Shown: positions 23,777 to 32,065 of the stretch, piece by piece
Position numbering within the stretch: position 1 is the stretch's first letter
How the letters are laid out: the number at the start of each line of letters is the position of its first letter
Origin: Streptomyces sp. TLI_053
Lineage (GTDB): Bacteria > Actinomycetota > Actinomycetes > Streptomycetales > Streptomycetaceae
DNA length: 64,000 nucleotides
Assembly (NCBI RefSeq): GCF_900105395.1
Contig: NZ_LT629775.1
Coordinates: 7,219,501-7,283,500, forward strand
Direction of reading: 5' to 3'
Notes under the pieces: generated by a model
Told to the model about the DNA's origin: nothing
Seen by the model: only the letters and a program-made list of their open reading frames with translations
Database searches by the model: none
Made by a program: the position numbers and the translations under genes

Positions 23777-24646
23777 ATGCCGAGCACCGACACGCCCCTG
23801 CTCACCTCCCTGCGCTCGCCGCGCGTCATCGCCGCCCGGAGGCTCGCCAAGCGCAGCCAGCGCGGCAAGGAGCGCCGCTTCCTCGTCGAGGGCCCGCAGG
23901 CCGTGCGCGAGGCCGTCGCGTACGGGCGGCTGCCGGGTTCGGGCGAGCACGCCGTGGTCGAGGTGTACGCCACGGTCGAGGCCGCCGAACGGCACGCGGG
24001 GATCGTCGAGGCCGCGCTGGCCGAGGGGCTGCCGGTGCTCACCGCCACCGACGAGGTGATCGCCGGGATCTGCGACACCGTGACCCCGCAGGGCATCGTC
24101 GCCCTCTGCCGCTTCATCGACACCCCGTTCGCCGACGTGCTGGCCGCCCGGCCGAAGCTGGTCGCCGTGCTCGCCCACGTCCGCGACCCCGGGAACGCCG
24201 GCACCGTGCTGCGCACCGCCGACGCGGCCGGGGCCGACGCCGTGGTGCTCACCGACGCCTCCGTGGACCTCTACAACCCGAAGGCCGTCCGGGCCTCGGT
24301 CGGCAGCCTGTTCCACCTCCCGGTGGCCGTCGGCGTACCGGTCGAGGAGGCGATCGGGCGGCTGCGCGAGGCCGGCGTGCGGGTGCTCGCGGCCGACGGC
24401 GCGGGGGAGCGCGACCTCGACCGGGAGCTCGACGAGGGCACCCTGGGCGCGCCCGGCGCATGGGTGTTCGGCAACGAGGCGTGGGGGCTCCCGGAGGAGA
24501 CCCGCGCGCTCACCGACGAGGTCGTGCGCGTCCCGATCCACGGGCACGCCGAGAGCCTCAACCTGGCCACCGCCGCCGCGGTCTGCCTGTACGCCTCGGC
24601 CCGCGCCCAGCGCTCGCCCGGCGGGTGCCGCGCGGCCGTCCGGTAG
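23777..24646 (+). CDS. SpoU/TrmH-family rRNA 2'-O-methyltransferase
   Basis: 289 residues. The N-terminal part (to about 100) is a substrate-binding domain with GKERRFLVEGPQAVREA. The SPOUT domain has motif 1 (VRDPGNAGTVLRTADAAG), motif 2 (WVFGNEAWGLP) and motif 3 (HGHAESLNLATAAAVCLYA), which build the SAM-binding knot. The family methylates ribose 2'-OH in 23S rRNA or tRNA; avilamycin- or thiostrepton-type resistance enzymes are relatives. The exact nucleotide is unknown. Its place after rplT is conserved in Streptomyces as I recall. Confidence 0.9.
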   Translation: MPSTDTPLLTSLRSPRVIAARRLAKRSQRGKERRFLVEGPQAVREAVAYGRLPGSGEHAVVEVYATVEAAERHAGIVEAALAEGLPVLTATDEVIAGICDTVTPQGIVALCRFIDTPFADVLAARPKLVAVLAHVRDPGNAGTVLRTADAAGADAVVLTDASVDLYNPKAVRASVGSLFHLPVAVGVPVEEAIGRLREAGVRVLAADGAGERDLDRELDEGTLGAPGAWVFGNEAWGLPEETRALTDEVVRVPIHGHAESLNLATAAAVCLYASARAQRSPGGCRAAVR

Positions 24647-24901
24647 CGCCCGCGGTCCGCTCGCGGCGGCGCCCGCCGTCCGGCCCCGCCCGGCCGCCGG
24701 CGGTCCTCCCGCCCGCCCGGGCACCGCGCCCCGTCCGGCCGCCCCGGGCGGTCCCCCGGCGAGCGCCCGGGAACGGGCGCCGCGCGCCGTCGTGCCGACC
24801 GCGCCGGGAACTCGTCGTGGGCCCTATTACCCGAGGCTGGGAGGCGCTAGGGTCTGCCTCGGTGGGGGGAAAGACACGGTGGGTAATCGGGGAGGACACC
24901 C

Positions 24902-26005
24902 ATGGTCGGCAGCGGGCCAGAGCTCGACCCGGACGACCTGCCGGACGGCCTGGTGGTCGCCGACGCGTTGGGCCGGGTGGTCTGCTTCAACCGCGCCGCC
25001 GCCCGGCTGACCGGCATCCACCCGGGGGCCGCCCTCGGCAGCGGACTGGAGGACGTCCTCCCGCTGGAGGACCTCGACGGCCGCCGCTGGTGGCAGCTGA
25101 CCGACCCGTACGGCGGCCTCGCCGTCCGCACCAGCCAGCCGGAGCGCAATCTGCTGCTGCCCGGCGGCCGCGAGGTGCTGGTCTCCGCCCGCTACGTGCG
25201 GGCCCGCCCCAAGGGACCGGTGGAGAAGCTGGTGATCGCCCTGCGCGGCACCGAGGCCCGCCGCCGCACCGAGCGCAGCCACGCCGAACTGATCGCCACC
25301 GTCGCGCACGAGCTGCGCTCGCCGCTCACCAGTGTCAAGGGCTTCACGGCGACCCTGCTCGCCAAGTGGGAGCGGTTCACCGACGGGCAGAAGCGGCTGA
25401 TGCTGGAGACCGTGGACGCGGACGCCGACCGGGTCACCCGGCTGATCGCCGAGCTGCTGGACATCTCCCGGATCGACGCCGGCCGGCTCGAACTGCGCAA
25501 GCAGGTGGTGGACCTGGCCGCGGCCGTCCGCCGGCACGTCGAGCGCAAGGTCGCCACCGGCATTCCCGAGGACCGCTTCGACATCCGGATCGGCGAGCCG
25601 CTGACGGTGCTGTGGGCCGACCCGGACAAGGTCGACCAGGTGCTCGCCAACCTGCTGGAAAATGCGGTGCGCCATGGCGAGGGGACTGTCACCATCGAGG
25701 TGGCACCGGCCAAGGAGGTCGTCGAGGCCCCCGTCTGGGAGCGCCCCGGCACCCCGCCCCGCATCGTGGAAGGCACAGCGGTCACCGTGAGCGACGAAGG
25801 AAGCGGGATCCCCGAAGAGGCGGTCCCACGCGTCTTCACCCGCTTCTGGCGCGGCTCCAGGCGCGGCGGAACCGGTCTCGGCCTCTACATCGTCAAGGGC
25901 ATCGTCGAGGCCCACGGCGGCTCGATCCGGGTGGACCGCGCGCCCGGTGGCGGCGCCCGGTTCCGATTCGTCCTGCCCGCCGGGATCCCCGACTTCATGC
26001 TCTGA
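24902..26005 (+). CDS. Soluble PAS sensor histidine kinase, orphan
   Basis: 367 residues without transmembrane segments. A PAS domain (about 12-115, LPDGLVVADALGRVVCFNRA) is followed by a HisKA dimerisation domain with the H-box VAHELRSPLTSVKGF (His136) and an HATPase_c domain: N-box NLLENAVRHG, G1 VSDEGSGIPEE, F-box RFWR, and G2 GTGLGLYIVKGIVEAHGG. It should autophosphorylate in response to a cytoplasmic signal. No response-regulator gene is adjacent, so its partner is elsewhere. A strong ribosome site (GGGGAGGACACCC) precedes the ATG. It is co-oriented with pheST but separated by 279 bp. Confidence 0.92.
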   Translation: MVGSGPELDPDDLPDGLVVADALGRVVCFNRAAARLTGIHPGAALGSGLEDVLPLEDLDGRRWWQLTDPYGGLAVRTSQPERNLLLPGGREVLVSARYVRARPKGPVEKLVIALRGTEARRRTERSHAELIATVAHELRSPLTSVKGFTATLLAKWERFTDGQKRLMLETVDADADRVTRLIAELLDISRIDAGRLELRKQVVDLAAAVRRHVERKVATGIPEDRFDIRIGEPLTVLWADPDKVDQVLANLLENAVRHGEGTVTIEVAPAKEVVEAPVWERPGTPPRIVEGTAVTVSDEGSGIPEEAVPRVFTRFWRGSRRGGTGLGLYIVKGIVEAHGGSIRVDRAPGGGARFRFVLPAGIPDFML

Positions 26006-26284
26006 ACGAGCAGCGGCGCCCTGCCCAGCGGGGCGCGGTCGGTCCACGGGCGGGCTTGACGGCGGTCGCGCTACGCGCTGCGACTACACTCGACCTTTGG
26101 CGTTGTGGAACGCCCTGCGCGGCTGTGCCGCGGACAACCCACCTCCCCCGTTCGGAGACCGGCTGCCCGTGCCCCGGCCACGCCGGGCGTGACGCGGTGG
26201 CCCCCTCCTGCCCGTCGGCGGGCCCGGAGGGCGCACGAGCCCCCTTACCTGAGCACGGACGAGCAGGAGCACGGGAAGATAGAG

Positions 26285-27406
26285 ATGTCGGCACCCAACA
26301 AGTCGTACGACCCGGTAGAGGTCGAGGCCCTCAAGCCCGAGGTGGTGGAGGCGGCCCGGGACGAGGCGCTCGCCGCGTTCGCCGCCGCCACCAGCCTCGA
26401 CGAGCTGAAGCAGGCCAAGGTCGCCCACACCGGCGACCGTTCCGCGCTCTCCCTCGCCAACCGCGAGATCGGCGCCCTGCCCCCGCACGCCAAGGCCGCC
26501 GCCGGCAAGCTGATCGGCCAGGCGCGGGGCGCCGTCAACCAGGCCCTCGCCAAGCGGCAGGGCGAACTGGAGGCCGAGCGCGACGCGCGGGTGCTGGTCG
26601 AGGAGGCGGTGGACGTCACCCTGCCCTACGACCGCACCCCGCGCGGCGCCCGCCACCCGCTGACCACGCTGGCCGAGCGCATCGAGGACACCTTCGTCGC
26701 GATGGGCTACCAGGTCGCCGAGGGCCCCGAGGTCGAGGCCGAGTGGCTGAACTTCGACGCCCTCAACCTGGGCCCGGACCACCCGGCCCGCTCCATGCAG
26801 GACACCTTCTTCGTGCAGGCGCCGGACGGCTCCGCCGACTCCGGCGTGGTGCTGCGCACCCAGACCTCCCCGGTCCAGGCCCGCACCCTGCTCGACCGCG
26901 AGCCCCCCGTCTACGTGGTCTGCCCCGGCCGGGTCTACCGCACCGACGAGCTGGACGCCACCCACACCCCGGTGTTCCGGCAGGTCGAGGGCCTTGCCGT
27001 GGACGAGGGCATCACCTTCGCCGACCTCAAGGGCACCATCGAGCAGCTGGTCTCGACCCTGATCGGCGACGGCCTGGAACTGCGCTGGCGTCCCTCGTAC
27101 TTCCCGTTCACCGAGCCGAGCGCCGAGATCGACCTGCAGTGCTTCGTGTGCCGCGGCGAGTCGGTCGGCAACCCGGACCGGCCCTGCCGCACCTGCGGCT
27201 CCGAGGGCTGGATCGAGCTCGGCGGCTGCGGCGTCGTCAACCCGCGGGTGCTGGTCGCCTGCGGTGTCGACCCCGACCGCTACAGCGGGTTCGCGTTCGG
27301 CCTGGGCCTGGAGCGGATCCTGATGAACCGTCACAACGTCGCCGACATGCGCGACATGGTCGAGGGTGACGTGCGCTTCACCCTCCCGTTCGGGATGGAG
27401 ATCTGA
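26285..27406 (+). CDS. pheS: Phenylalanyl-tRNA synthetase alpha subunit
   Basis: 373 residues. An N-terminal coiled-coil (about 1-110) that contacts tRNA is followed by the class II catalytic domain: motif 1 HPLTTLAERIEDTFVAMGY, motif 2 in FRQVEGLAVD, motif 3 GFAFGLGLERILMNRH. A CxxC pair pattern, CFVCRGE and CRTCGSEG, suggests a small zinc site seen in some PheS. It works as an alpha2beta2 complex with PheT. ATG 26285 follows GGGAAG; the frame is open upstream but without conservation. A 279-bp leader precedes it; I looked for a Phe-rich leader peptide or T-box and saw none. Confidence 0.96.
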   Translation: MSAPNKSYDPVEVEALKPEVVEAARDEALAAFAAATSLDELKQAKVAHTGDRSALSLANREIGALPPHAKAAAGKLIGQARGAVNQALAKRQGELEAERDARVLVEEAVDVTLPYDRTPRGARHPLTTLAERIEDTFVAMGYQVAEGPEVEAEWLNFDALNLGPDHPARSMQDTFFVQAPDGSADSGVVLRTQTSPVQARTLLDREPPVYVVCPGRVYRTDELDATHTPVFRQVEGLAVDEGITFADLKGTIEQLVSTLIGDGLELRWRPSYFPFTEPSAEIDLQCFVCRGESVGNPDRPCRTCGSEGWIELGGCGVVNPRVLVACGVDPDRYSGFAFGLGLERILMNRHNVADMRDMVEGDVRFTLPFGMEI

Positions 27407-29907
27407 TGCGCGTCCCGCTTTCCTGGCTGCGCGAGTACGTCGACCTGCCGGCCGGCGAGACCGGCCGCGACGTGGCCGAGCGCCTGGTCCGGGCCGGCCT
27501 GGAGGTCGAGACCGTCGAGCAGCTCGGCGGCGACCTCAAGGGCCCGCTGGTGGTCGGCGAGGTGCTCTCCATCGAGGAGCTGACCGGCTTCAAGAAGCCG
27601 ATCCGGCACTGCTGGGTCAACGTCGGCGAGGCCAACGGCACCGGCGACCCGCAGGAGATCGTCTGCGGCGCGACCAACTTCGCCGTCGGCGACAAGGTCG
27701 TGGTCGTCCTCCCGGGCGCCGTGCTGCCCGGCCCGTTCCCGATCGCCGCCCGCCAGACCTACGGCCACACCTCGGCCGGCATGATCTGCTCCGCCCGCGA
27801 GCTGGGCATGGGCGACGACCACGACGGCATCATCGTGCTGCCGCCCGAGTACGAGCCCGGCACCGACGCGATCGAGCTGCTCCAGCTGGTCGACGAGGTG
27901 CTCGACATCGCCGTCACCCCGGACCGCGGCTACTGCCTGTCCGTGCGCGGCGTGGCCCGCGAGGCCGCCGCCGCCTACGGGCTGCCGCTGGCCGACCCGG
28001 CGCTGCTCGACGTGCCGCCGGCCAACTCCTTCGGCTACCTGGTGAAGGTCAACGACCCGGCCGGCTGCGACCGCTTCGTGGCCCGCACCGTGGTCGGCAT
28101 CGACCCGGCCGCCAAGTCCCCGATCTGGCTCCAGCGCCGGCTGCAGAAGGCGGGCATCCGCCCGATCTCGCTCGCCGTCGACATCACCAACTACGTGATG
28201 CTCGAGGTCGGCCAGCCGCTGCACGCCTACGACAAGCAGCGGGTGGACGGCCCGATCACGGTCCGCCGGGCCGAGCCGGGCGAGAGTCTGACCACGCTGG
28301 ACGGCGTCAAGCGCACGCTGTCCGCCGAGGACCTGCTGATCTGCGACAACAGCGGCCCGATCGGCCTGGCCGGCGTCATGGGCGGCGCCTCCACCGAGAT
28401 CCTCGACCCGGCCGCCGGCCCGGGCACCACCGAGGTGATCATCGAGGCGGCGCACTTCGACCCGGTCGCCATCGCCCGCGGCGCCAAGCGGCACAAGCTG
28501 CCCTCCGAGGCGTCCAAGCGCTTCGAGCGCGGCGTCGACCCGGAGGCCGCCCGCGCCGCCGCGCAGCGCGCCGTCGACCTGCTGGTGCTGATCGCCGGCG
28601 GCACCGCCGAGGCCGGTGTCACCGACATCGCCGCCCCGCACCCGGTGCGCACCATCACCATCGCCGCCGACCTGCCCGACCGGGTCGCCGGCACCGGGTA
28701 CGGCCGCGAGACCGTCACCCGGCGGCTGCAGGAGATCGGCTGCTCGGTCTCCGGCGCCGACGTCCTGGAGGTCACCCCGCCGACCTGGCGCCCCGACCTC
28801 ACCGACCCGTACGACCTCGCGGAGGAGGTCATCCGGCTGGAGGGGTACGACAACGTCCCCGCCCGGATGCCCACCGTGCCGCCGGGCAAGGGCCTGACCG
28901 AGGCGCAGCGCACGCACCGCCGCGTGGGCGTGGCCCTGGCCGGCGCCGGCTACGTCGAGGTCAACAACTACCCGTTCGTCGGCGAGGCGTCCTTCGACGC
29001 GCTCGGCCTCGAGCCGGACGACCGCCGCCGCCGGACGGTGACGCTGGTCAACCCGCTCAACGACGAGGAGCCGGGGCTGCGCACCACGCTGCTGCCGGGC
29101 CTGCTCGGGGCGCTGCGCCGCAACATCGGCCGCGGCAACACCGATCTGGCGATCTTCGAGACGGGGACGGTGTTCCTGCCGAAGGACGAACTGTCGGTCG
29201 CCCCGCGCCCGGCCGTCGACCGCCGTCCCAGCGCCGAGGAGCTGGCCGCGCTGGACGCCGCGCTGCCGCACCAGCCGCGCCGGGTCGCGGTGGCGCTGGC
29301 CGGTGAGCGGCTGCCGTCCGGCTGGTGGGGCAAGGGCTCCGCGGCCGGCTGGGCCGACGCGATCGAGGCCGCCCGCGCGGTGGCCCGGGCCGCCGGCGTC
29401 GAGCTGGAGGTGCGCCGCGGGCAGCTGCTGCCCTGGCACCCGGGCCGCTGCGCCGAGCTGGTCGTGGCGGGCACCGACCGGGTGGTCGGCCACGCCGGCG
29501 AGCTGCACCCGCGCGCCGTCAAGGCGCTGGGTCTGCCGGAGCGCACCGCCGCGATGGAGCTCGACCTGGACCTGCTGTCCGCCGACGGCGCCGTGCGGGT
29601 CGACGGCCCGCCGGTCTCCGGCTTCCCGGTGGCCACCCAGGACGTCGCGCTGATCGTCGACGCGGCCGTGCCGGCCGCCGAGGTCGAGGCCGCGCTGCGG
29701 TCCGGGGCCGGCGAGCTGCTGGAGGCGATCCGGCTGTTCGACGTCTTCACCGGCGAGCAGGTCGGCGAGGGCCGCAAGTCGCTGGCGTACGCGCTGCGGT
29801 TCCGCGCCGCGGACCGGACGCTGACCGCCGACGAGGCGAGCGCCGCCCGCGAGGCGGCCGTCGCCGAGGCCGTCGCCCGCACCGGCGCGGTGCTGCGCGG
29901 GGCCTGA
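27406..29907 (+). CDS. pheT: Phenylalanyl-tRNA synthetase beta subunit
   Basis: 833 residues, full length. The order is: N-terminal B1 region, tRNA-binding OB domain (about 40-150, VVGEVLSIEELTGF), B3/4 editing domain, B5 domains (RVAGTGYGRETVTRRLQEIG), the pseudo-catalytic domain (GYVEVNNYPFV and further) and the C-terminal FDX-ACB anticodon-binding domain (PVATQDVALIVDAAVP). The editing domain removes mischarged Tyr. The ATG overlaps the pheS stop codon by one base (TGATG), giving coupled, equimolar synthesis. A hairpin with TTT ends the operon. Confidence 0.97.
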   Translation: MRVPLSWLREYVDLPAGETGRDVAERLVRAGLEVETVEQLGGDLKGPLVVGEVLSIEELTGFKKPIRHCWVNVGEANGTGDPQEIVCGATNFAVGDKVVVVLPGAVLPGPFPIAARQTYGHTSAGMICSARELGMGDDHDGIIVLPPEYEPGTDAIELLQLVDEVLDIAVTPDRGYCLSVRGVAREAAAAYGLPLADPALLDVPPANSFGYLVKVNDPAGCDRFVARTVVGIDPAAKSPIWLQRRLQKAGIRPISLAVDITNYVMLEVGQPLHAYDKQRVDGPITVRRAEPGESLTTLDGVKRTLSAEDLLICDNSGPIGLAGVMGGASTEILDPAAGPGTTEVIIEAAHFDPVAIARGAKRHKLPSEASKRFERGVDPEAARAAAQRAVDLLVLIAGGTAEAGVTDIAAPHPVRTITIAADLPDRVAGTGYGRETVTRRLQEIGCSVSGADVLEVTPPTWRPDLTDPYDLAEEVIRLEGYDNVPARMPTVPPGKGLTEAQRTHRRVGVALAGAGYVEVNNYPFVGEASFDALGLEPDDRRRRTVTLVNPLNDEEPGLRTTLLPGLLGALRRNIGRGNTDLAIFETGTVFLPKDELSVAPRPAVDRRPSAEELAALDAALPHQPRRVAVALAGERLPSGWWGKGSAAGWADAIEAARAVARAAGVELEVRRGQLLPWHPGRCAELVVAGTDRVVGHAGELHPRAVKALGLPERTAAMELDLDLLSADGAVRVDGPPVSGFPVATQDVALIVDAAVPAAEVEAALRSGAGELLEAIRLFDVFTGEQVGEGRKSLAYALRFRAADRTLTADEASAAREAAVAEAVARTGAVLRGA

Positions 29908-29932
29908 CGGCCCGTCCACCCAGCGGTACGAG

Positions 29933-29963
29933 GGCCCCGACCGGACCACCGGTCGGGGCCTTT
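29933..29963 (+). terminator. pheST terminator
   Basis: GGCCCCGACCGG (29933-29944), loop ACCA, exact complement (29949-29960), then TTT. Confidence 0.8.
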
Positions 29964-30030
29964 CGCATGACCGGGCCCGCAAAGATGGCGCCAGGCCCTT
30001 GCGCGGTGGCGGGCGTGAACGCTTCAATCT

Positions 30031-30051
30031 AGTTAGGAAACTTTCCTAACT
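30031..30051. promoter_or_regulatory. Perfect 21-bp operator of the chitosanase gene (CsnR-type)
   Basis: AGTTAGGAAA (30031-30040), central C, then TTTCCTAACT (30042-30051), a perfect inverted repeat 57 bp before the chitosanase start. Actinomycete chitosanase genes are known to be repressed by the ROK-family regulator CsnR through a palindrome of this type. The match is from memory of that consensus; the regulator gene is not in this window. Confidence 0.8.
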
Positions 30052-30107
30052 CTCCTCGTGCGTCCGGAGACCCCCATGCCCCGGACCGGGAAAACGGAGC
30101 CCCCCTC

Positions 30108-30947
30108 ATGCGACTGAAGCACCCCACCGCCAGGCTCGCTCTCGCCGCCCTGCTGGTCGCCGTCCCGGCCAGTGTCGCCGCCGCCGGCACCGTCCACGCC
30201 GCCCCGGCCCCCGCCGCCGCCACCCGGCTCGCGGCCGTCGGCCTGGACGACCCGCACAAGAAGGACATCGCGATGCAGCTGGTGTCCAGCGCCGAGAACT
30301 CCTCCCTCGACTGGAAGTCCCAGTACAAGTACATCGAGGACATCAAGGACGGCCGCGGCTACACCGCCGGCATCATCGGCTTCTGTTCGGGCACCGGTGA
30401 CATGCTCGACCTGGTCGAGCACTACACCGACCTCAAGCCGGGCAACATCCTCGCCAAGTACCTGCCGGCGCTGCGCAAGGTCAACGGCACCGAGTCGCAC
30501 TCCGGCCTCGGCTCCGCCTTCGAGAAGGACTGGGCCACGGCCGCCAAGGACAGCGTCTTCCAGCAGGCCCAGAACGACGAGCGCGACCGCGTCTACTTCA
30601 ACCCCGCGGTCAACCAGGCCAAGGCCGACGGCCTGCGCGCGCTCGGCCAGTTCGCCTACTACGACGCGATCGTCATGCACGGCCCCGGCGACAGCACGGA
30701 CAGCTTCGGCGGCATCCGCAAGGCCGCCATGAAGAAGGCGAAGACCCCCGCCCAGGGCGGCGACGAGGCCACCTACCTGAAGGCCTTCCTGGCGGCCCGC
30801 AAGACCGTGATGCTGAAGGAGGAGGCCCACTCGGACACCAGCCGGGTGGACACCGAGCAGACGGTCTTCCTCAACGCCAAGAACTTCGACCTCAACCCCC
30901 CGCTGAAGTGGAAGGTCTACGGCGACAGCTACACCATCAACAGCTGA
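30108..30947 (+). CDS. csn: Secreted endo-chitosanase, GH46
   Basis: 279 residues; a Sec signal peptide (about 1-40, with AAPAPAAATR near cleavage) and a GH46 catalytic domain. The two catalytic acids are visible: Glu63 in VSSAENSSLDW (equivalent to Glu22 of mature CsnN174) and Asp81 in EDIKDGRGYT (Asp40). GIIGFCSGTGDMLDLV and NDERDRVYF are other family landmarks, and the protein is close to CsnN174 throughout. It hydrolyses chitosan outside the cell. Expression is probably induced by chitosan oligomers through the palindrome at 30031. GGAG nine bases upstream supports the ATG. Confidence 0.97.
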   Translation: MRLKHPTARLALAALLVAVPASVAAAGTVHAAPAPAAATRLAAVGLDDPHKKDIAMQLVSSAENSSLDWKSQYKYIEDIKDGRGYTAGIIGFCSGTGDMLDLVEHYTDLKPGNILAKYLPALRKVNGTESHSGLGSAFEKDWATAAKDSVFQQAQNDERDRVYFNPAVNQAKADGLRALGQFAYYDAIVMHGPGDSTDSFGGIRKAAMKKAKTPAQGGDEATYLKAFLAARKTVMLKEEAHSDTSRVDTEQTVFLNAKNFDLNPPLKWKVYGDSYTINS

Positions 30948-30963
30948 CGGGCCGCCGGGGGGT

Positions 30964-31003
30964 GGTGGCGGGAGGTGCGGCGGCGGCCGGGCCTCCCGCC
31001 ACC
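30964..31003 (+). terminator. Chitosanase terminator hairpin
   Basis: GGTGGCGGGAGG (30964-30975) and its exact complement (30992-31003) with a 16-base loop, 17 bp after the stop codon. No T-run. Confidence 0.6.
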
Positions 31004-31122
31004 GGTGTGCCGGTGGGGCCGAACGGGTCGGCGGGGGCGAACGTCCCGGCGGGGTCGAACGGGTCGGCGGGGAGCGGTAATTCGGATGACGCCCGAACAC
31101 GTGCGCTGGTAGCGTCCCCGAC

Positions 31123-31854
31123 GTGGCAAAGCTGAACCAGATCATCGCCGTCGAAAAGGGCGTCAAGTCGAAGTCCTTCCAGGAGCTGACGCAGTCCCAC
31201 CAGGACCTGCAGAAGGCGCCGTTGCTGGCCGGCATCTCCCGGACGTACCAGCCCAAGGACGAGGAGGGCGAGCAGCTCCCCCCGGAGTCCACCCGGGTCC
31301 AGGTCAAGGCCGAGGACGTCCTGCGGGCCACGGCCACCACCCTGACCAGGCTGTTCGACGTCGTCGCGACCAAGGACTGGGCCAACACCACCGCCCGCGC
31401 GGACGTGGTGGTGGACGGCCGCACGCTGGTCGCCGACGCGCCGGTCACCTACCTGCTCTTCCTCGAGAAGCAGCTCACCGACCTGCGGACCTTCGTCCGC
31501 AAGCTGCCCGTGCTGGACGCCGCCGAGGCCTGGAGCCACGACCCGTCCACGGACTCCTGGAAGACCGAGGCGGTGCGCACCAACCGGACCAGGAAGGTGC
31601 CGCGCAACCACGTCAAGGCCGAGGCGACCGACAAGCACCCGGCCCAGGTCGAGGTGTACTACGAGGACATCGCGATCGGCTACTGGACGACCGTGAAGTT
31701 CTCCGGGGCGCTCCCGGCCCGGCGGGTCAACGAACTCGTCGAGCGGGTCGAGAAGCTCCAGCAGGCCGTGCAGTTCGCCCGCGAGGAGGCCAACGGGGCC
31801 GAGGTCGACGACCGCAGGGTGGGCGACGCGGTGTTCGGCTACCTGTTCGGGTAG
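31123..31854 (+). CDS. Conserved protein of unknown function next to permuted tRNA-like genes
   Basis: 243 residues from a GTG start (VAKLNQIIAVEKGVKSKSF). I recall similar proteins in other actinomycetes but no known activity. There is no signal peptide, transmembrane helix, nucleotide-binding loop or obvious catalytic motif. The protein is soluble and highly charged: Lys/Arg-rich at the N-terminus (EKGVKSKSFQ) and in the centre (RTNRTRKVPRNHVKAEATDK), and it ends in amphipathic helices (RRVNELVERVEKLQQAVQFA). Such a basic centre could contact RNA. Only 67 bp separate its stop from the permuted tRNA-like region, and no terminator lies between, so they are probably one transcription unit. A link in function is inference from position. 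Confidence 0.7.
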   Translation: MAKLNQIIAVEKGVKSKSFQELTQSHQDLQKAPLLAGISRTYQPKDEEGEQLPPESTRVQVKAEDVLRATATTLTRLFDVVATKDWANTTARADVVVDGRTLVADAPVTYLLFLEKQLTDLRTFVRKLPVLDAAEAWSHDPSTDSWKTEAVRTNRTRKVPRNHVKAEATDKHPAQVEVYYEDIAIGYWTTVKFSGALPARRVNELVERVEKLQQAVQFAREEANGAEVDDRRVGDAVFGYLFG

Positions 31855-31921
31855 CCCCATGATCGCCCCCGGGTGAGACCGGGGGTGGCGCGAAGAGCGC
31901 AAGCTGATACTGACGTTGAAG

Positions 31922-32003
31922 CTGATACCGGGGAAATGGTGGGGGTTCGATTCCCTCCTCCGGCACCACCTGCCGGAGTGGCCCAAATGGCAGAGGCGCC
32001 CCG
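31922..32003 (+). tRNA. Circularly permuted tRNA-like gene 1 (3' half precedes 5' half)
   Basis: Gene order is 3' half first. The 3' half has anticodon-loop-like CTGATAC (31922-31928), anticodon-stem 3' strand CGGGG (31929-31933), a 7-nt variable loop, T-stem GGGGG, T-loop TTCGATT, T-stem CCCTC (to 31957), acceptor 3' strand CTCCGGC (31958-31964), discriminator A and encoded CCA (31966-31968). After CCT the 5' half starts: acceptor GCCGGAG (31972-31978), TG, D-arm with GCC/GGC and a GG-containing loop (31981-31997), G, anticodon-stem 5' strand CCCCG (31999-32003). All 7 acceptor pairs and all 5 anticodon-stem pairs are Watson-Crick between the swapped halves. Joining 32003 to 31922 gives about 76 nt with a possible GAU anticodon. 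No GCCGGAG occurs upstream, so a normal linear tRNA is excluded. Confidence 0.78.
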
Positions 32004-32065
32004 TAAGACTCAGACTCTCGCTCAAGAATCAGCATTCGCCGCCGAGCGCCGGATCGACCGGGTGT

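Noticed and set aside
26006..26284. T-box or Phe-rich leader peptide upstream of pheS
   Set aside because: No Phe-rich small frame, no T-box sequence and no terminator hairpin with a T-run was found. TTGACG at 26056 and TACACT at 26085 are 23 bp apart, too far for a normal promoter.
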